From the NCBI RefSeq assembly GCF_024679245.1, contig NC_090191.1, forward strand, positions 2,252,778 to 2,316,777: a stretch of DNA of 64,000 nt, read 5' to 3'. A program made the position numbers and the translations under genes. The notes under the pieces are model-generated. The model was not told the origin of the DNA and searched no databases. It worked only from the letters and a program-made list of their open reading frames with translations. Below, piece after piece: positions 34,679 through 46,594 of this stretch; position 1 is the first letter of the stretch, and each line of letters starts with the position of its first letter. Source of the DNA: Pseudorasbora parva. Taxonomy: Eukaryota; Chordata; Actinopteri; Cypriniformes; Gobionidae.

Positions 34679-36238
34679 TAGTGCTGCAACGGCGCATCCG
34701 TCGACGTTCGTGAAATGCGTTGGCACGTCGTGTCACACATTCATTCATGAAGAAAGTTCCCCATTCTATCACAAAAACCTAGACCACGAATATCAAGAGT
34801 ATGGGAATACTTTAAACAGAGGCCAGACAGTGTTTCCCCGCCACATAATCAATACCGGCCGCCACATATTGATTCGTCATTCATTCATTTTTACACGATT
34901 TAGAAGATGCACGCATATTCGTTTAGCTGCATTTCCTTAAGTTCTCTCTCCGCCCTTTTGCGCGTCTCTTACTCACTCACACACACACACGCTCGTTGCA
35001 TTCGACCGTAAAACAACTTTTATTGCATTTTGGCGCATTTAGTGTGACAGCTTTTAAAACCAGAGCAGTTGAATAACAGAGTTGCGACACGCCTTCATCA
35101 CGCGGCAGCGCGCGGTCACGGCACTCATTATAATTCTAAACAAACCAGCGCGGTGTCAATATTACAGACCAGTGTTTCCCAACCGGGATCCCGAGCAAAA
35201 GGTGCCGGGACGCACTTACACCGCGGGTCATCTCACATCTGATGATGCAGCTTTAATATGGGTTGTAACTTGAAAATAATGCTGTATGTATGTTTCTGTC
35301 GATGCATACACGTGCTGACTCCTCAGGTATACACTACAACAACAGCGATGATAAAAGAAAAACGTGGGCAAACCGGTCTCTCTTTGTAAACTTTATAAAA
35401 CGCATGCGAGTGCTGCCGTATGTCCGAATATGAGCAGTCATTTTCACCGTCATCACCCCGTGTAGCCAGGAGACGCGAATGAGAAGATCTGTCTCTTTCA
35501 AAAGTTATCTTTCAAATCCTGTGCTTAAACGGACAAACTCACACGAACAGTATGTCAAAATGTCACAGCCTACTCTATGCCTTAAGTGAACTTTATACAG
35601 AAAATACCACGACTATCCGTGGGTCTTAAAGGGGCAGTAGCCTTCACTGCTGTCTGTTTAATGTCAAACAAAAGATAAAGACATCACTCACTGCTCCTGA
35701 TTGAATAGCTTTTGTAAGTTTAATAAGGATTTTTTATTTTTATTTTAAACAGTTAAATGTGTGGTTTTTACATTTGATTACTTTATTCCATTTCTCTGCC
35801 TAAAAACTAATGTTAGACCTACCTGAAAAGCATTGTTTATTTTATTCTCATCTTTGCTCAATAGTATTTATTTGTGCTGCTGCTTCTATTTAAGTTATCT
35901 GTTCTTATTTTCTTTATTTTCATTTGACAGTAGTCCTTTTCCCCCTGAACATAGCAAATGCCGAACTGTACTGAAACGTGAACCTAAAACCGTGATACAG
36001 AGTGAACTGTGAGCAGTCTGTACTGTTACACCTCTAGCGTAACTTATGCGAGGGGGTGCCACAGAATTTTGAAAAATTTCAAAGGGTAAAAAAATAAAAC
36101 GTTAGATTAGTCGACTAATCGAAAAATAATCGTTAGATTAGTCGACTAATCGAAAAAATAATCGTTAGATTAGTCGACTAATCGAAAAATAATCGTTAGA
36201 TTAGTCGACAGAAAAAATAATCGTTAGTTGCAGCTCTA
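34679..36238. mobile_element. hAT element, 1.56 kb, at the 3' end of the B LINE
   Basis: Ends TAGTGCTGCAAC and, inverted, GTTGCAGCTCTA have a perfect 8-bp target duplication aggcaaag (34671-34678 and 36239-36246). No intact transposase is present. Its right end carries a four-copy tandem repeat. Confidence 0.9.
36101..36220. repeat. 31-32 bp tandem repeat inside hAT, 4 copies
   Basis: The unit gttagattagtcgactaatc followed by gaaaaataatc repeats about four times; the last copy is shortened. Each unit holds the palindrome attagtcgactaat. It is a subterminal array of the hAT element and could be a transposase-binding array (inference). Confidence 0.85.
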
Positions 36239-37221
36239 AGGCAAAGCAAGTTTATGTATATAGCACATTTCATACCCAATGGCAATTCAAAGTGCTTTAC
36301 ATAGAAATTAATTAACATAGTGATAACCTGAATAAGAATATCATGTGAAATTTTTAAAATATAAACAAGGATAATTAAAACATTTGAAAAGACAATTTTT
36401 TTACATTTTAAATAAAAAGGTGCTACATAGATCCCTATCTGCCTTGATCTCTAAATTCGGGTACCCCTATCTGCGATGGAAGAGATGGAGCAGGTTCGCA
36501 ATTAGACATTTTCGATTTATCACGTATATATAATGAATATGCACGATATTGTTATCGTGGGCATTTTAAAATATCATAAATAATAATTTATTAACAATTT
36601 ATAATTTTTTTATACTGCACTCAAGAATACTTTGCCCATCAACCATATAAATGCTCAACACCGCTGTATTCTGCGTCAAAGGGACACGTGCTCAGATATA
36701 AACAAGCCCAATGTGCGTTTGCACATGACTGAACCGGTGAAGGAGACGCGCTGCTGAAGTGCCGCTCAGTGACAGCAGAGGGCGCTGATGAACTGCAGAA
36801 TGCAGCGGTTACCCCGGAAACCAGCAAACAAAAGAAACCGCGTGTAGTTTTTAAAACAGCCATTGGTTTTTTTGTAATCTCAATGTTGTTCATCACAGCA
36901 CCAAATACTTAATACTTAAAGACTTAATAGGCTATTTATTTTCAAACTTAAACATTTTTATGTTTTATTCTGGACTACAACATGCCCTAATGATTAGAAC
37001 TGTTCTAATTATTTGTTATTGTTCAGTAAAACTTTGAGACATATGACTTCATTAGTTAACATGTTAATTCATTATTACCAAACTGACAATGAAAAATACT
37101 TATAAAGAATTAATCATTCTATGTTAATTTCTTAGTTACTTTTTAATAACATTAAAATTAAAATCAAAATAACTTTTTTAATGGACCTAAGATAAAACCA
37201 ACAATGATCAGTATTTCCTAA

Positions 37222-38028
37222 CCCCTTAAGTGTCACTGGCCCACCGGTGGGCCCATTTGCCACTTCATGTTTAAAACAATATATCCTATATTTGTCCTGA
37301 TCTAATGTTGACAAACGATATATCATTCGAAAGCTTACGAAGTCAAGATTCATCCTGTGCAACCCGATTTGAAATCGGACCTTGCGTTACCATGGAAACG
37401 GTGCTCTAAATTATTCTAGCGGGCTCCTCCCCAAGTGGCGTTGTCATGTTTCATATTTATTTAACATATTTAATTTATAATAAAAACCTTTTCTAATCTT
37501 GACAAAACGCATATCGTTGGAAAGGTCTTAGTCTCACGGATCTATATCTGCAAACTGTTTTGTGATATTTACACAAAAATATATACATTTGACACAGGAA
37601 ATTGCATTTAAAAAAATCAATGGAATTTAAATGACACCCGGTGGCTATTTGTGGTACAACGCCTAAAAAAAATCTCATGGGAACTTCAATTTTTGTGATA
37701 TCAACTTCAAATTTGGAACACAAATTGATTAGACATATGGCTTTGATTTGATAGTAATTTTAGAGTCCACATTATTTTGTAACATATATATTTTATATTA
37801 AATATCTAGTACAGTATATTTGATTTACAGTACATTTAAACTTCCATAACTTTTATAAACTTAATTTTTTTGAAGTGATTTCACTTGAGCAATACTCTGC
37901 TGACTGTCTTCTTTAAAATGAGACCAAACTTATGTCTATATTCCAAAGCATTCTTGAATTGCAACCATTTAAGTTTGGATAGTGAATTTTCATGTATATT
38001 TTCAAAAAGGGGGGTGACACTTAAGGGG
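37222..38028. mobile_element. TIR element (CCCCTTAAGTGTCAC), nested third level
   Basis: CCCCTTAAGTGTCAC (37222-37236) and its exact complement (38014-38028) bound 807 bp with no coding capacity. Its target duplication is unclear. It lies within the 36503-38484 hAT. Confidence 0.75.
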
Positions 38029-38202
38029 ACATTACCAAACATACTAACATTACCAAAAACATTATACTTTCTGTACCAAATGTAGCTGTTGCTCAATCTT
38101 AGTTAATGCATCAAATAATGAGACCTTATATTAATGTGTTACCTGTTGTTCTTTATAGCCTAATTCTTTTGCACTTTAATCTGTTTGAAAGTTGTACTTT
38201 TA

Positions 38203-38292
38203 CAGCTCTGGAAAAAATTAAGAGACCACTTAACATTGATTTCTCATTGATTTTAAGTGTTAAGTGGTCTCTTAATTTTTTTCCCAGAGCTG
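38203..38292. mobile_element. 90-bp palindromic Tc1-type MITE
   Basis: CAGCTCTGGAAAAAATTAAG at the left and its near-perfect complement at the right flank a very short centre, with TA on both sides (38201-38202, 38293-38294). The ends match a widespread vertebrate Tc1/mariner family; virtually only the two TIRs remain. Confidence 0.85.
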
Positions 38293-40350
38293 TATATATT
38301 TTTGGTGCATTATTGTATTTAAACATTCGGTTATTTTTGTTCTTACAAAAATAGTTCTTAAAGCGGTTATGCTATGGCAACACTTTTTTTTGCAACTTAT
38401 TTCAATATCGTGATAATATCGTATATCGTGATAAAACTTCATCAATTAATCGCAACATGAAAAATTGATATCGGCACATGCCTATTCGCAATGTCTCCTA
38501 ACCTTACAATTCGGTCCAAGACGGGCTCCTGTATAGATCGTGACCTTTGCTCCTGTAGGGGACGTGACCTTTGCCCTGCAGGGCCTGCCCTTTCTTGAGT
38601 CCGCTTCTTTCCTGTCTGCTACCACAAGCAGAATGAAGCAAAGCGCACTGCTCTCCTTTTCCCATCTCTTCCAGTCAGACAGCCTTAACCAGAATTAAAA
38701 ATAATCAAATGATGATGTATAGATAAAATGACAATAACCAAAGATAAAAACAAAGGTAAACTAAAATAATTAAAAGATGATGCATAGATAAGGTGCGATC
38801 AGTCGGACGTACAGTGGCTCAGAGCTCATTCAGTAAATGCACAGCTAAACAGATGTGTTTTGAGTCTGGATTTGAATGTGGCTACTGTTGGAGCACATCT
38901 GATCTGTTCAGGAAGCTGGTTCCAACTACGGCTGGCATAATAGCTAAAAGCAGACTCTCCTTGCTTTGAATGAACTCTTGGTATTTCTAACGAATTTGAT
39001 CCTGCTGATCTGAGTGATCTGTTGAGTTTGTATTTAATCAGCATATCTGCGATGTATTGAGGTCCTACACTGCAAAAAAGGCTTTTCTTACTTAGTATTT
39101 TTATCTTGTTTCTAGTCAAAATATGTGATATGTGACTGGTGTGATATGGTCATATTTTCTGGTTCTGCTCAGAATCCTGGCAGCAGCATTCTGTATGAGC
39201 TGCAGCTGTCTAATGGTCTTTTTGGGAAGGCCGGTGAGAAGTCCATTACAATAGTCCACCCTACTGGTGATGAAAGCGTGAACCAGTTTCTCTAAGTCTT
39301 GCCTGGAGACAAAACATCTAATCCTTGCAATATTTTTCAGATGATAGTATGCTGATTTAGTTATTGCTTTGACATGACTACTGAAACTCAGGTCTGACTC
39401 CAAAATCACACCAAGATTCCTGACTTGATTTTTTGTTATCAGACCTTTAGCCTCAAGATACGCGTTCACCTTGAGAATTTAATCTTTGTTTCCAAATGTA
39501 ATGATTTCAGTTTTGTCTTTGTTTAACTGAAGATAGTTTTGGCACATCCAGTTGTTAACTTCATCAATGCATTTGCACAGGGAGTCAATGGGGCTGTAGT
39601 CATTAGGTGACAGTGCTAAGTAGAGCTGGGTGTCGTCAGCATAGCTGTGGTAAGCAATATTGTTATTTTTCATGATTTGGCTCAGTGGCAGCATATACAG
39701 GTTAAACAGGAGTGGTGCAAGAATTGACCCTTGTGGGACTCCGCATGTCATGGATGTCCACTCAGACTTATGGTCTCCTATACTCACATAATAACCTCTC
39801 CCTTCTAAATATGATCTGAACCATTTAAGGACTTTCCCAGAAAGCCCGACCCAGTTTTCCAGCCTGTTTAGAAGTATGGTGTGGTCAACAGTGTCGAATG
39901 CAGCACTGAGGTTGAGTAGAACCAGAATTGATGTTTTACCTGTATCAGTGTTTAAGTGAATATAATTTATAATCTTTATGAGCGCTGTTTCTGTACTGTG
40001 ATGTGGACGGAAACCAGATTGAAAATGGTCGAAGTATCCGTTTGAGTTTAAGAATTTGTTCAGCTAATTGAAAACAACTTTGTCAATGATCTTGCCTATG
40101 AGGGGGAGATTTGAGATTGGTCTGTAGTTGCTCAATATGAAGTTATCCAGATTTCTCTTTTTCAGAAGAGGCTTAACTACTGCAGTTTGGGAGTTTGGAA
40201 AAGTCCCATTGAGAAGTGAGTTTACCTCTTCTAGGAGATCTGCTTCTAAACAGTTAAATACACTTTTAAAAAAAGAAGTTGGGAGTGTGTCAAGGGCGCA
40301 GGTTGAGGTTTTAGGTGCAGTACCATTTCTTCTAAAATTTTACCATCAGT

Positions 40351-40685
40351 TGGTTCGAAATCGGACATTATGGGTGGAACGGATCACAGCTGATCCATGA
40401 TCCGAACGGATCACGACCCACGGTTCGGCACGCACGTGACCCGCGGATTTATTGCGTTTTTTTATTATTCTTATTAATACAATTTATTAATTGTTTAGTG
40501 ATTGCAGAGTAAAAGGTCGTTTAATTTGCAGATATTGCTTTATTTGTAATTTTGTTCCTTTAAACTCGATGCCGAGTTTCAGTGAAACTACACACAGCAG
40601 TCGTTCACGTGAACAAGGCGTAATCAGTCAACAATGGCTAGCAGAGGAGCAAAAGAACTTGAAAAGCCTCCCGCATCGTTCAAAT
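40351..40685 (+). mobile_element. 5' fragment of a second hAT element
   Basis: gaacggatcacagctgatcc-type subterminal sequence is followed at 40634 by a start MASRGAKELEKPPASFK, which resembles hAT (ZBED-type) transposase N-termini. It is cut off at 40685 by the next hAT insertion, and its continuation is not found on the far side. Confidence 0.5.
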
Positions 40686-41542
40686 TAGGGGTGTCCATGG
40701 TTGACCGATTAACCGTTAAAAATTGCGTAACCGAGTGAAACATTTTGCTCGGTTAAGTGGCGTCAATGACGTGCCTTGAATTTAGTTGTAATATATGTTT
40801 GCACCCCTATAGACCGCCAGAGCGCTCCCAGACATTTGTAGTATCCATAGGGTTAGGGTAGTATCCACAAGAAGAAGTCATGACCAGCTTTCTAAGCGGG
40901 CAAAGAAAGCGTGGGAGCACTTTAAAAATGAGAGTGACGGGGCGAAATGCAAGTATTGCAATGCAGTGCTTACATCATTTTTCAGGCTATAAGTTGCTCC
41001 GGAGTATGAGTCGCATCAGTCAAAATATGCATCATGAAGAGGAAAATAACATACGTCGCACTGGACTAAAAGTCGCATTAGGGCAGAAGCAGAGCGCGAG
41101 CCGCGTCCACAGATGCTTGAACTCTCTGCCGGGAGAGGCTCATCAGCCGCGCGAGTCAAACGCTAGTCTGTGTGAATCATTCTCGGCTGCATATTTTACT
41201 AATGTTACATGCTCTAATCGTGCAGGCGGCCACTCGCATTGCTCGTGAACTGGAGCGCATCTCATCCTAATTTAACGAAACTCAGCGTACGCCTCGCAGA
41301 CATGAAATAGATCTTAAGAAACTTGAAATGTCTTAACAATTTAAAACGAAAATAAATAGGCTACTCTCTGATTGTGTAATCCATGATGTGCATTTCTCTC
41401 TATAGGCGCGTTCACTACGGAGATGGTGGTCGTCAAATTAATAAGCTAAAAATAACCCTGACGCACACTATGGTTAACCGAGTATTAACCGCTAAGGGCC
41501 TCGGTTAACGGTTAATGAAAAACTTGAAAACGTGCAGCCCTA
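40686..41542 (+). mobile_element. hAT element with BED zinc-finger remnant
   Basis: Ends TAGGGGTGTCCATGGTTGAC and, inverted, cgtgcagccCTA have a perfect 8-bp target duplication gttcaaat (40678-40685 and 41543-41550). At about 40900-40975 the + strand encodes KKAWEHFKNESDGAKCKYCN, a BED finger (W..HF...C..C) as in hAT transposases. The rest of the transposase is missing. Confidence 0.9.
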
Positions 41543-41550
41543 GTTCAAAT

Positions 41551-42480
41551 CACATTTTTATTTATTCCTTTATTTAACCAGGTGAAGTCCCATTGAGATA
41601 TATAAATCTCTTTTGCAAAGGAAGCCCTAGCGCAAGACAAAAGTTACACAAAATCACAAAAACAAACTCGACAAACAAAACACATTTACATTACATGTTA
41701 AACAATTTAAAATAGCATAAGGGGTCATTAAAAATTTGCATTTTTCAAATTTGGAACATTTAAATAATTGTTTAAAGTGTTCAAGGGAAATAAAATCAGA
41801 AAGCTTCAAAACTTTTTGGAGCAAATTCCAACACCAAGGAGCAGCATAACTAAAAGCAGTCTTACCAAATTCACTGTTATATGTGGGATATTTATAGCCA
41901 TAATGTTAACAAAGCAGAGATTATAAATGGAATGATTGCAGATCAACAGATTGCTAAAATAGCTGGGTAAATCACAGCTAATGGCTTTGTAAATATAAAT
42001 ATGCCAGTGGAGCCATCTACGCAAACCTAAAGTAAGATCAGTCGCCTCATATGCATGCCTGACTTGGCATTAATAATGAACCGTAATGCACCATGATAAA
42101 CTGTGTCAAGTGTGTGCAACGTGGTAGAGGCGGCATATAAATAACATCCCCATAGTCCAAGATTGGTTTAAAAGTGCCACTGATCAATTTCCTCCTAGCT
42201 TGGAGAATAAAACGGGATTTATTCCTAAAATAAAAGTTTTACTCTCCGCTTACTCACTAATTTATCAATATGAACTTTGAAGGTTAGCTTTTCATCAATC
42301 CACAGACCAAGATATTTATGAGATAGGATAGTGTCTACAGTGTGTTATTAACTTACTCGATGGACCATAGACTTGGTATGGGAACTCTTGAAATGGTACA
42401 TTTTTTTCCCCCATTTTAATGAGAAGTGTTACAATTTGGTGCTTTTTTCCCAGTATTGGGATTGGCTGTTGCCAACAGAG
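41551..42480 (-). mobile_element. LINE fragment, minus strand
   Basis: Starts with the fish LINE 3' motif tttatttaaccaggtgaag, and minus-strand text such as KYLGLWIDEKLTFKVHIDKL and TLDTVYHGALRFIINAKSG marks a non-LTR reverse transcriptase tail. It is broken by stops. Its right part is shared with gene A's intron (23184-23420). Confidence 0.65.
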
Positions 42481-42802
42481 GAAACACATGGTTAGAACAG
42501 TGACTTTAACATTTTCCAGTGCATGCTTACATTCCAAATCACTTCATTAACACCTGTGGAAGAGTCCTGAACACAGATCCAAACATAATTAAAAAAAGAG
42601 TTTGGAAATTGTCCTAAAGAAAGGAAATGGTTATGAATATTGAGAAAAGGTTCTGAAATTGAATGTAGCTTCTCTTTCTGTAGCTTAGTGGGTACAGGAT
42701 CTAGCACACATTTTTGGTTCTGATGCCTTAAATGTTTAAATATCTTGATGTCTGTTGTTTTGTTCCATTAAATTGGGGTTAACTTGTTTTTGTTTCTTTT
42801 AG

Positions 42803-43524
42803 ATCTGATGGCTCTGAAAGTGGAGAGTCAAGAGCTAAATGACATGGAAGAGAAAGATATGTATGGGCAACATCATGATTTCATAAATAAAGAAAAAACT
42901 TTTAGTTGCTCACAGACTGAAAAGATTTTCTCTCAAAAAATCACTCAAAAGCCTGGAAAGAGTTTACTTGAAAAAGGAACCCTTGAGGAACACATAATTC
43001 ACACTGAAGAGAGGCCTTTCACCTGCCAACACTGTGGAAAGAGTTTCACTCGAAAAGGAAACTTTGAGGAACACTTGAGAATTCACTCTGGGGAGAAGCC
43101 TTACTCCTGCCAACACTGTGGAAAGAGTTTCAGTCGAATGGGGCATCTTAATATTCACATGAGAGTTCACACCGAAGAGAAGCCTTTCACGTGCCTGCAG
43201 TGTGGAAAGAGTTTTGCTCTAAAAGAAAACTTTGAGGAACACATGAGAATTCACACTGGGGAGAAGCATTACACCTGCCCTCAGTGTGGAAAGAGTTTCA
43301 CTCATAAAGGAAACTTTGAGAAACACATTAGAATTCACACTGGAGAGAAGCCTTTCACCTGCCAACAGTGTGGAAAAGGTTTCACTCAAAAAGGAAATGT
43401 TAAACTCCATATGCGTGTTCACACTGGAGAGAGGCCTTACACCTGCCCACAGTGTGGAAAGAGTTTCACTCAAACAGGAAACTTCAAGGAACACATGAGA
43501 ATTCACAATGAAGAGAAGCTTTAA
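42803..43524 (+). CDS. FiNZ zinc-finger gene B, terminal exon with 6 C2H2 fingers
   Basis: Acceptor tttgtttcttttag|atctg, then [19 protein letters not shown] as in gene A and the same degenerate first finger ([12 protein letters not shown]). Six canonical fingers follow, with helix positions -1/3/6 R/N/E, R/H/I, L/N/E, H/N/K, Q/N/L and Q/N/E. Fingers 2-4 correspond to A fingers 1-3, finger 5 to A finger 5 and finger 6 to A finger 6. With 34167-34251 the protein is 268 aa, the same length as A. It ends HNEEKL-stop, and more finger sequence follows the stop. The duplication is old enough for contact residues to differ, so target specificity has probably diverged (inference). Confidence 0.9.
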
Positions 43525-43696
43525 ACCTACCAAGAGTGTGGAAAAAAAGGGTTTCACTCATAAAGGAAACTTCGAGAAACACATTAGAAGTCACACTGGA
43601 GAGAAGCCTTACACCTGCCCACAGTGTGGAAAGAGTTTCACTCAACCAGGACACTTTAAGGAACACATGAGAATTCACAATGGAGAGAAGCTTTAA
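43525..43696 (+). pseudogene. Two finger remnants after the gene B stop
   Basis: Right after the stop the text continues TYQECGKK, then a 4-base excess shifts the frame, then [20 protein letters not shown], a full finger [13 protein letters not shown] and again NGEKL-stop. This second terminus, not the first, matches the end of gene A (TQPGHFKQHMRNHNGEKL). The pattern is a tandem duplication that copied the terminal stop inward and stranded the original last fingers. Confidence 0.8.
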
Positions 43697-43817
43697 ACCT
43701 ACCAACAGTGTGGAAAGAGCTTCACAATAGGAAAGGGCGATATCTTATTGTTTGCGATAAATGTTGCACCGGTAAAATTCTTCCCACGATAAGAATTTGT
43801 CTTCCTGTGATAATAAC

Positions 43818-43823
43818 ATTAAA
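43818..43823 (+). terminator. Candidate ATTAAA polyadenylation signal of gene B
   Basis: At the position matching gene A's AATAAA, gene B has gataataacattaaatcc. Only the weaker ATTAAA variant is available. Confidence 0.35.
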
Positions 43824-43951
43824 TCCTAGTTAATGACGTATTTCTGTTTGCGAACCATTCGCATCTCACGTCCAGAGTGAAAACAACTATAGTGGAAGGC
43901 GATGAAGAAAGGAGCTACCTCTACGATCTGGAACTGGTACACCCATATATA

Positions 43952-45062
43952 CACTATATTGCAAAAAGGATTGGGACGCCCCTCCAAAATCATTGAAATC
44001 AGATGTTCAATCACTTCCATGGCCACAGGTGTGTAAATCAAGCACTAGGCACAGAGACACTTCTACCTCAAGCGTGGTACTGTGATAGGTTGCCACCTGT
44101 GCAATAAGTCCATTCGTGAAGTTTCCTCCCAACTAAATATTCTACGCTCAACTGTTAGTGGGATTATAACAAAGTGTAAGCAATTGGGAACTCAGCCACA
44201 AATAGGGAGGCCACGTAAAATCCCAGAGCGTGGTCAGTGCATGTTGAGAATCACAGTGTGCAGAAGTCATCAACTTTATCCAGAGTTAATAGCTACAGAC
44301 CTCCAAACTTCTGTGGCCTTCAGATGAGCTCAAGAACTGCGTAGAGAGCTTCACGGAATGGGTTTCCACGGCCGAGCAGCTCATCCAAGCCTTACATCAC
44401 CAAGAGCAATGCAAAGCGTGGGATGCAGTGGAGTAAAGCAGCCGCCACTGGACTCTAGAGCAATGAGACGTGTTCTCTGAGTGAACAAACACGCTTCAGT
44501 CTGACAATCCCATGGACGAGTCTGGGTTTGGCTGTTGCCAGGAGAACGGGACTTGCCTGATTGCATCGTGCCAAGTGTAAAATTTGGTGGAGGGGGATAA
44601 GGTTGTTTTTCAGTGGTTGGATCTCATGCTCCCAACTTGGTGGAAACAATTTGGGGATGGCCCCTTCCTGTCCCAACATGACTACGCTCCAGTGGACTAA
44701 TCGTCGGTCCATAAAGACATGGATGAGCGAGTTTGGTGTGGAGGAACTTGACTGGCCTGCACCGAGTCCTGAGCTCAACCCGATAGAACAGCTTTGGGAT
44801 GAATTAGAGCGGAGACTGAGAGCCAGGCCTTCTCGTCCAACATCAGTGCCTGACCTCACAAATGCGCTTCTAGAAGAATGGGCAAAAATCCCCATAGACA
44901 CACTCCTAAACCTTGAGGAAAGCCTTCCCAGAAGAGCTTAAGCTGTTATAGATTCAAAGGGTGAGCCGACTCCATATTAAACCTTACAGATTAAGAATGG
45001 GATGTCATTAAAGTTCATGTGAATGTAAAGGCAGACATCCCAAAACTTTTGGCAATATATTG
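43952..45062 (+). mobile_element. Tc1-like element, both ends present, transposase broken
   Basis: Ends CACTATATTGCAAAAAGGAT and, inverted, cttttggcaatatattg are flanked by TA (43950-43951, 45063-45064). The transposase reading shows RGTVIGCHLCNKSIREVSSQ (helix-turn-helix region), ELHGMGFHGRAA-like text and, at 44700-44940, KTWMSEFGVEELDWPAPSPE, LNPIEQLWDELERRLRARPS and NLEESLPRRA. Indels and a deletion of part of the catalytic core (around 44610) inactivate it. It was inserted before the A/B duplication. Confidence 0.9.
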
Positions 45063-45321
45063 TATTTTTACTCTGAATGCTTGAGAGTTTCACTATTGCG
45101 TCCTTGATAGTTTGGACTTGCTAAGATCGATTCAGCAGAACAAACACCGGAGGACCGGAGGACACAGTCCAGTAGTTCTGCAAATGGAACAGAATTCTTG
45201 ATAGCGTCACCCAGCCCACTCTGGATACTCACAAATATTTGTGTGTATATTTTAGAGAACAATAAAACAAAATGTTTTAAAACACCACTCTGCCTTTTCA
45301 TTTCCATTTTAAGAATCTTAA

Positions 45322-46564
45322 AGCTACACTGTGATATTTTCCCCCATCTAGTGGTGAAAAGATATATGACCATCCAGTGAATAATAGTTTCTGTTCCTCT
45401 CAATTTCGATTTTGTTTCAACCCCTATGGCCGATTTAGTCATGGCTTCCAGTTCGACCTCTTCGGTGAGTGTTGCTTCAAGTGATGAGGTTACTTTTGGA
45501 AACTATTATAATTTGCTATTATTTAATTTGCCAAATGATCTATGATCAAATTAATCTATGTAAAATGAATAATAGTTTTACGTTTTCGTTATTTTTTTAC
45601 CATTTCATTGCTAACATCAGCTATCAGGTTCCCAGACGAATGCAAGCTAATCTTGGTAAAGGAACTTTTATCAGTGCTATCGTTATTCTGTATATTGTAC
45701 GACATCACTAGCGTAAGGCAAACAGTTTATAATGCAATTAAAATATTAATCTCATGTTATCGGTCATAGAACACGGATTTATGTTATAAGGTAAACAATA
45801 CTTTTTCATCATTGACGCGAGGAAAACTATCCTAGACGTCGTTCTAGTGTTATGCTCAGCACACCATGATATAATTAGCCAAGCAACAATAAAACTTCCA
45901 ATATAAACAAATAGGCTGAATTAATATTACCTGTCGAGAAGAAAGCAGGCAACGTCGGCGTTCTTTTTAAAACCGTTGCTCCTCATGGGCTCTTTCCATC
46001 TTGGAAAGGCCACTCCAATATTTACTTTTGTCTTGTTGATTTGCCCGTTGCGTTGCCGTCTTAATTCTCTTTTCCGCTTCCTTGGCAACTCTGATACAAA
46101 TCACGCAATGTTACTAGGTCCCCGACCCGGGTCGAATTCGGTAATCAATTCCGGGACGTGGTTGCTTTCACACAGAAGGCGACCCGGCAATGTTCCGGGA
46201 ATATTGCGGGTCCGACGTGCAGTGTGAAAGGGGCTTAAGAGTGATCCTCCATCATCATATAGCAGCCTTAAGCAATCCTCCTCTTCACATTCGACATGGT
46301 GCCATCGAGTGTAAAAACGCGAAAAGCGAAGCTTGAATTTACAGGTATGTCCCTCTTTGGCAAATGTACTTTCAATATGGAGGAGCAACATGGCGACCAC
46401 CATCCGAACCCCTCACCCGTATGTATTTTCAATGGTTTATTATAAAATTACGAGAATACTTTATTACTTGAAAGAAGTAAATATACATTAATGAGCATAT
46501 ATATTTTTGAAACAACTAAGTGATTTTAGCTAAGAATAAACTAAAAAAGTTACACAGTGTAGCT
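45322..46564. mobile_element. TTAA-target DNA transposon, long copy
   Basis: Same ends as 17438-17865, again flanked by TTAA (45318-45321, 46565-46568). The interior includes atggcttccagttcgacctc followed by a splice-donor-like ggtgagtg (about 45440-45470), and near 46110-46245 a second repeat-like piece with ttcacacagaaggcgacccg. No piggyBac or Kolobok transposase was recognised. Confidence 0.8.
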
Positions 46565-46594
46565 TTAAACATTAATAACCACACAAATGTGTCA

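Larger units (their letters stand above)
36503..38484. mobile_element. hAT element, 2.0 kb, inside the B LINE
   Basis: Ends TAGACATTTTCGATTTATCA and, inverted, gatatcggcacatgccTA have a perfect 8-bp target duplication ttcgcaat (36495-36502 and 38485-38492). It contains two further elements. No transposase is recognised. Confidence 0.85.
36239..40350 (-). mobile_element. L2-type LINE in gene B intron, interrupted
   Basis: The 3' terminus (gcaagtttatgtatatagca, aaagtgctttacat) is at 36239; sequence continues to 36494, is broken by a hAT element, and resumes at 38493-40350. Minus frames show ADMLIKYKLNRSLRSAGS, FITSRVDYCNGLLTGLPKK, the catalytic YADD in AYHSYADDTQLYLAL, and CGVPQGSILAPLLFNLYMLP. 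Near 39065-39130 a foreign cactgcaaaaaaggctttt piece replaces LINE sequence. It is the close relative of the copy in gene A's intron. Confidence 0.88.

Noticed and set aside
36101..36220. CRISPR-like array
   Set aside because: Four directly adjoining repeats without unique spacers, inside a hAT transposon in an animal genome.
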